DNA of 64,000 bases from positions 124,001 to 188,000 of the forward strand of contig NZ_JABXOF010000006.1 of assembly GCF_013375155.1 (NCBI RefSeq), given 5' to 3'. Under the pieces are notes generated by a model. The model ran no database searches. It saw nothing but the letters and a program-made list of their open reading frames with translations, and was not told the origin of the DNA. Shown here piece by piece: positions 63,154 through 64,000 of this stretch (its first letter is position 1; the number at the start of each line of letters is the position of its first letter). A program made the position numbers and the translations under genes. Origin of the DNA: Serratia ureilytica (GTDB lineage Bacteria; Pseudomonadota; Gammaproteobacteria; Enterobacterales; Enterobacteriaceae).

Positions 63154-64000
<847 letters not shown>

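Overview
The window is chromosomal DNA of a high-GC enterobacterium, most probably Serratia (S. marcescens group). The assignment rests on close protein-level recall of E. coli orthologues, high-GC codon use, two ERIC elements and enterobacterial gene order. It is an inference; no database was searched. Coding density is high. I see no rRNA, tRNA, CRISPR array, phage or insertion sequence.

Two blocks that lie far apart in E. coli K-12 are joined here. The left block (about 0.1-24.9 kb) is yjgM, miaE, rraB, argF/argI, pyrL-pyrB-pyrI, ridA, mgtL-mgtA, treR-treB-treC and nrdD-nrdG. The right block (about 26.4-64 kb) is yraQ, yraR, yhbP, yhbQ, yhbS, ubiT, ubiU, ubiV, yhbW, deaD, nlpI, pnp, rpsO, truB, rbfA, infB and the 3' part of nusA. 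The junction holds an XRE-cupin regulator and a YjaB-type acetyltransferase. Accessory genes set into this backbone are a GMC oxidoreductase, an orphan peptide-binding protein, an unrecognised two-gene pair (9.1-10.0 kb), a GH20 hexosaminidase, a quinone-reductase/LysR pair, a complete C-P lyase operon without phnCDE (27.7-36.0 kb), speFL-speF-potE, a secreted chorismate mutase with an esterase in an AT-rich patch (45.1-47.0 kb), an HlyD/two-permease export operon without an ATPase gene (47.0-50.2 kb), and yedE-yedF.

Regulatory DNA is unusually legible. There are tandem ARG boxes on argF, a UTP-type attenuator with leader peptide pyrL, an mgtL leader peptide with mutually exclusive helices before mgtA, a palindromic TreR-type operator, an FNR box plus paired NrdR boxes plus DnaA boxes before nrdD, a Pho-box candidate before phnF, a CRP-type site placed for class II activation before the speFL arrest peptide, and an RNase III-type hairpin before pnp.

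Functionally the window combines pyrimidine and arginine synthesis, trehalose uptake, Mg2+ import, anaerobic nucleotide reduction, phosphonate scavenging, acid/ornithine response, O2-independent ubiquinone synthesis and the translation/RNA-decay core cluster nusA-infB-rbfA-truB-rpsO-pnp-nlpI-deaD. The best candidates for new biology are the 9.1-10.0 kb gene pair, the AroQ-gamma/esterase pair, the ATPase-less exporter operon, the inverted-repeat element inside nrdDG and the DnaA boxes in the nrdD promoter.
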